Assembly (NCBI RefSeq): GCF_000014685.1 | Contig: NC_008321.1 | Span: 4,275,001-4,339,000 of the forward strand | Direction of reading: 5' to 3' | Origin: Shewanella sp. MR-4 | Lineage (GTDB): Bacteria; Pseudomonadota; Gammaproteobacteria; Enterobacterales; Shewanellaceae | DNA: 64,000 bases | In this document: positions 61,142-64,000 of the stretch, in pieces | Layout of the letters: every line of letters starts with the position of its first letter | How positions within the stretch are numbered: the stretch's first letter is position 1 | The notes under the pieces: generated by a model | What the model was told of the DNA's origin: nothing | The model's input: the letters and a program-made list of their open reading frames with translations, nothing else | Databases searched by the model: none | Position numbers and translations under genes: made by a program

Positions 61142-62020
61142 ATGACCCAAAGCGCAGGATTACGTTTTCGCCAAGCTCTTGCTAACTCAAAACCGCTGCA
61201 AATCGTCGGCACCACTAATGCCTATTTCGCCCTGATGGCGGAGCAAACGGGTTTCCAAGCCCTGTATCTGTCGGGCGCGGGTGTAGCGAACGCCTCCTAC
61301 GGTTTACCGGATTTAGGCATGACCTCGATGAATGACGTGCTGATCGATGCCGGTCGTATCACTTCGGCAACCCAACTGCCACTGCTGGTCGATATCGACA
61401 CAGGTTGGGGCGGCGCTTTCAACATCGCCCGCACCATTAAAGAATTTGAAAAAGCAGGTGTTGCCGCCGTGCACATGGAAGACCAAGTGTCGCAAAAGCG
61501 TTGTGGCCACAGACCCAACAAAGCGGTCGTCAGCACAGAGGAAATGGTTGACCGTATCAAGGCCGCCGTCGATGCCCGTACCGATCCTAACTTTGTAATC
61601 ATGGCGCGCACCGATGCGGTTGCCGTTGAAGGTTTAGAAGCGGGTATCGAACGTGCAAAAGCCTATATCGCCGCGGGTGCCGATATGATTTTCGCCGAAG
61701 CCTTAACTGAGCTGGACCAATACCGTCACTTCAAGGCTCAGGTGAACGCGCCGATTCTGGCGAACATGACCGAATTTGGCCAAACCCAACTGTTCAACAA
61801 AGAAGAACTTGCCGCAGCGGGCGCCGACATGGTGCTTTACCCACTCGGCACTTTCCGCGCCGCTAACCAAGCCGCACTGAAAGTGATGCAAGCGCTGATG
61901 AATGATGGTCATCAACGCAATGTCTTAGACACTATGCAGACCCGTGCGGATCTGTATAAGTACTTGGGCTACCACGCCTTTGAAGACAAGTTAGATCAAT
62001 TGTTTAGCCAAGATAAGTAA
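61142..62020 (+). CDS. prpB: Methylisocitrate lyase PrpB
   Basis: Cleaves 2-methylisocitrate into pyruvate and succinate in the 2-methylcitrate cycle of propionate use. The 292-residue isocitrate-lyase-fold protein has the metal-binding VDIDTGWGG, the active-site loop KRCGH with its catalytic Cys, and the C-terminal HAFEDKLDQLF tail. Length near the usual 295. It follows the regulator by 66 bases. Confidence 0.96.
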   Translation: MTQSAGLRFRQALANSKPLQIVGTTNAYFALMAEQTGFQALYLSGAGVANASYGLPDLGMTSMNDVLIDAGRITSATQLPLLVDIDTGWGGAFNIARTIKEFEKAGVAAVHMEDQVSQKRCGHRPNKAVVSTEEMVDRIKAAVDARTDPNFVIMARTDAVAVEGLEAGIERAKAYIAAGADMIFAEALTELDQYRHFKAQVNAPILANMTEFGQTQLFNKEELAAAGADMVLYPLGTFRAANQAALKVMQALMNDGHQRNVLDTMQTRADLYKYLGYHAFEDKLDQLFSQDK

Positions 62021-62049
62021 AAGATAAGTACAGACCATGGACGTCAGTA

Positions 62050-62114
62050 GAAGCTTAGGCTTCGCGTTGTTACTGATACCCAGATGCGCGAGCCGTGACC
62101 TCAAATAACGGCTC
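62050..62114 (+). repeat. Two intercistronic hairpins between prpB and prpC
   Basis: GAAGC-TTAG-GCTTC (62050-62063) and GAGCCGT-N11-ACGGCTC (62090-62114) lie in the 233-base gap. Neither is followed by a T-run, so they are not clear terminators. They could stabilise or process the polycistronic mRNA. Confidence 0.45.
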
Positions 62115-62253
62115 ACACATCACCGACACGCTGCAACCCTACATAAGGCCGAAACGAGTATTTCGCCAACATTATGCAGCTTTAACCAAAAAGGTAGACG
62201 GCCAATATTGAGCCTGTCTGCAATAACCATAGCGTTAACGGAAGGGAAGGATT

Positions 62254-63381
62254 ATGTCAGACGCAAAAAAATTAAGTGGTGCAGGATTACGTGGCCAGAG
62301 CGCGGGTGAGACCGCATTAAGTACCGTAGGTGTATCGGGCAGCGGCCTGACCTATCGCGGTTACGATGTGAAGGACTTGGCCGAAAACGCCACCTTCGAA
62401 GAAGTCGCCCACCTCATTCTCTACGGTGAGCTGCCAACCACAGCACAACTCGAAGCATACAAGACCAAACTTAAGGGTATGCGCGGCCTGCCACAGGCAT
62501 TAAAAGAAGTATTAGAGCGTATTCCTGCCGACGCCCATCCAATGGATGTCATGCGTACCGGTTGCTCGATGCTGGGTAACCTCGAAGCCGAGCACAGCTT
62601 TAGCGAGCAGAGCCAAATTGCCGATCGTTTACTGGCGGCCTTCCCATCGATCATCTGCTACTGGTATCGCTTTAGCCACGATGGTGTACGCATCGAAACC
62701 GAAACCAACGATGAGCAAATCGGTGCTCACTTCCTGCACCTGCTGCACGGCAAAGCCCCATCGGCGCTGCACGCTAAGGTAATGGACGTATCATTAATTC
62801 TGTATGCAGAGCATGAGTTTAACGCTTCAACCTTTACCGCCCGTGTGTGTGCATCGACCCTGTCGGACATGCATTCCTGCGTCACTGGTGCTATCGGCTC
62901 ACTGCGTGGTCCGCTACACGGCGGCGCCAACGAAGCGGCGATGGAACTGATCCAAGACATGAAAGACGAAGCCGATGCCCGCGATGTGCTCATGGGTAAA
63001 CTCGAGCGTAAAGAGAAGATCATGGGCTTTGGTCACGCCATTTACCGTGAGTCAGACCCACGTAACGCCATCATCAAAGAATGGTCTGAAAAGCTGGCTG
63101 CCGATTACGGCGATGATCGCCTCTACCGTGTGTCGGTCGCCTGTGAAGCCCTGATGTGGGAACAGAAGAAACTCTTCTGTAACGCAGACTTCTTCCACGC
63201 CAGTGCTTACCACTTCATGGGCATTCCAACCAAGCTGTTTACCCCGATCTTCGTTTGCTCACGGGTAACGGGCTGGACGGCGCACGTGATGGAACAGCGT
63301 TCAAACAACCGCATTATTCGTCCAAGTGCCGACTATGTGGGTGTAGCGCTACGTAAAGTCGTGCCGATTGCAGAGCGTTAA
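62254..63381 (+). CDS. prpC: 2-methylcitrate synthase PrpC
   Basis: Condenses propionyl-CoA with oxaloacetate to 2-methylcitrate. The 375-residue citrate-synthase-fold protein shows GLRGQSAGETALSTVG, the active-site motif GSLRGPLHGGANEAAMELI, the GFGHAIYRESDPRN segment and VTGWTAHVMEQRSNNRIIRP. Position in the operon (prpB-prpC-acnD) separates it from the housekeeping citrate synthase. A good ribosome-binding site, GAAGGGAAGG, precedes it. Confidence 0.95.
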   Translation: MSDAKKLSGAGLRGQSAGETALSTVGVSGSGLTYRGYDVKDLAENATFEEVAHLILYGELPTTAQLEAYKTKLKGMRGLPQALKEVLERIPADAHPMDVMRTGCSMLGNLEAEHSFSEQSQIADRLLAAFPSIICYWYRFSHDGVRIETETNDEQIGAHFLHLLHGKAPSALHAKVMDVSLILYAEHEFNASTFTARVCASTLSDMHSCVTGAIGSLRGPLHGGANEAAMELIQDMKDEADARDVLMGKLERKEKIMGFGHAIYRESDPRNAIIKEWSEKLAADYGDDRLYRVSVACEALMWEQKKLFCNADFFHASAYHFMGIPTKLFTPIFVCSRVTGWTAHVMEQRSNNRIIRPSADYVGVALRKVVPIAER

Positions 63382-63391
63382 TAACACAACA

Positions 63392-63416
63392 GGAACTGGC
63401 GCTAAGCGTCAGTTCC
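63392..63416 (+). repeat. Strong hairpin between prpC and acnD
   Basis: GGAACTGGCGC / GCGTCAGTTCC with a 3-base loop forms an 11-bp stem (one G-T pair) 10 bases after the prpC stop. No T-run follows. It may be an RNA-processing or stability element. Confidence 0.5.
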
Positions 63417-63519
63417 GCATGAGCTCTTTAGGTCTAACACCTTAATAAAAGAGCCGAATTTACCCTATGTGGCTGCGATAGCGGCCACCGAAGTACAAAT
63501 AGGTACGGACATTACCACT

Positions 63520-64000
63520 ATGACCACAGCTATGAATCGCCTCTATCGCAAGCCCTTACCAGGCACAGCACTCGACTATTTCGATACCCGTGAAGCCATT
63601 GAAGCCATCAGCCCCGGCGCCTACGCTAAACTGCCCTACACCTCACGAGTGTTAGCGGAAAACTTAGTGCGTCGCTGCGAGCCAGAAGCACTCACAGACT
63701 CGCTAAAACAAATTATTGAATCAAAACAGGAACTGGATTTTCCATGGTTCCCTGCGCGTGTAGTGTGCCACGATATTTTAGGGCAAACCGCGCTGGTAGA
63801 CTTAGCGGGTCTGCGTGATGCGATTGCCGCTAAGGGTGGCGATCCGGCGCAGGTTAACCCTGTGGTTCCGACCCAGCTGATTGTCGACCATTCTCTGGCT
63901 GTGGAATATGGTGGTTTCGATAAGGATGCCTTTGCGAAAAACCGCGCCATCGAAGATAGACGCAACGAAGACAGATTCCACTTTATCAACTGGACTCAAA
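63520..64000 (+). CDS. acnD: Fe/S-dependent 2-methylisocitrate dehydratase AcnD (partial)
   Basis: The first 160 codons of an aconitase-family enzyme that dehydrates 2-methylcitrate. It begins MTTAMNRLYRKPLPGTALDYFDTREA and continues with TSRVLAENLVRR, DFPWFPARVVCHDILGQTALVDLAGLRDA and VVPTQLIVDHSL, typical of AcnD (about 865 residues). The rest lies beyond the window. AcnD works together with PrpF and replaces PrpD in this type of operon. An ATG at 63532 is an alternative start. Confidence 0.93.
   Translation, partial: MTTAMNRLYRKPLPGTALDYFDTREAIEAISPGAYAKLPYTSRVLAENLVRRCEPEALTDSLKQIIESKQELDFPWFPARVVCHDILGQTALVDLAGLRDAIAAKGGDPAQVNPVVPTQLIVDHSLAVEYGGFDKDAFAKNRAIEDRRNEDRFHFINWTQ

Overview
The window is a contiguous piece of a gammaproteobacterial chromosome, almost certainly a Shewanella. 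The evidence is a complete mra/dcw cell-wall cluster, leuABCD behind a leader peptide, rph-pyrE, gmk-rpoZ-spoT-ridA and a methylcitrate-cycle operon of the GntR/AcnD type, all with protein sequences of the Shewanella kind. No rRNA, tRNA, CRISPR array, prophage or insertion sequence was seen. Most of the window is ordinary core genome with dense, short-spaced operons; the less understood genes sit between the conserved blocks.

Layout: 1-8.5 kb (minus strand) is the division and cell-wall cluster mraZ-rsmH-ftsL-ftsI-murE-murF-mraY-murD, with murD cut by the window edge. A promoter and a three-repeat MraZ operator lie in front of mraZ. 8.9-11.2 kb holds two linked PepSY membrane proteins, the second fused to a [2Fe-2S] ferredoxin domain, and a small unknown protein. 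11.2-14.3 kb holds glpK and a FadL-type outer-membrane transporter. 14.7-19.9 kb is leuABCD with promoter, leuL leader peptide and attenuator. 20-25.5 kb holds a TPR/degenerate-GGDEF protein, recQ, a yigI-like thioesterase and rarD. 25.5-31.4 kb holds a small membrane protein, argA with ARG boxes, rpmG-rpmB, radC, coaBC, dut and slmA. 31.6-37.9 kb holds an S9 peptidase, folE, pyrE-rph with attenuator, yicC and yjjG.

38-45 kb is a more accessory stretch: a LysR regulator, a sulfotransferase-like protein, an MFS transporter, a sugar-kinase/nucleotidyltransferase pair and a DUF805-like membrane protein. 45.4-49 kb is gmk-rpoZ-spoT-ridA. 49-54.6 kb holds an acyl-CoA synthetase, a Ca/Na antiporter, and a TPR protein followed by a DesK/DesR-like two-component system. 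54.6-55.8 kb is a DUF1963 gene interrupted by an in-frame amber codon. 56-60 kb holds comM, two tandem paralogous acyltransferases and a DUF523 protein. 60.2-64 kb starts the propionate (2-methylcitrate) operon: GntR regulator, prpB, prpC and the beginning of acnD, with three copies of one 12-bp palindrome in the promoter region.

No wholly new multi-gene system could be demonstrated. The best candidates for new biology are the PepSY/ferredoxin pair, the amber-split DUF1963 gene, the TPR/degenerate-GGDEF protein, the NahK-like kinase with its overlapping nucleotidyltransferase, and the TPR plus DesK/DesR-like cassette. Several regulatory elements could be read directly: the MraZ repeats, leuL attenuator, ARG boxes, rph-pyrE attenuator and the propionate-operon palindromes.
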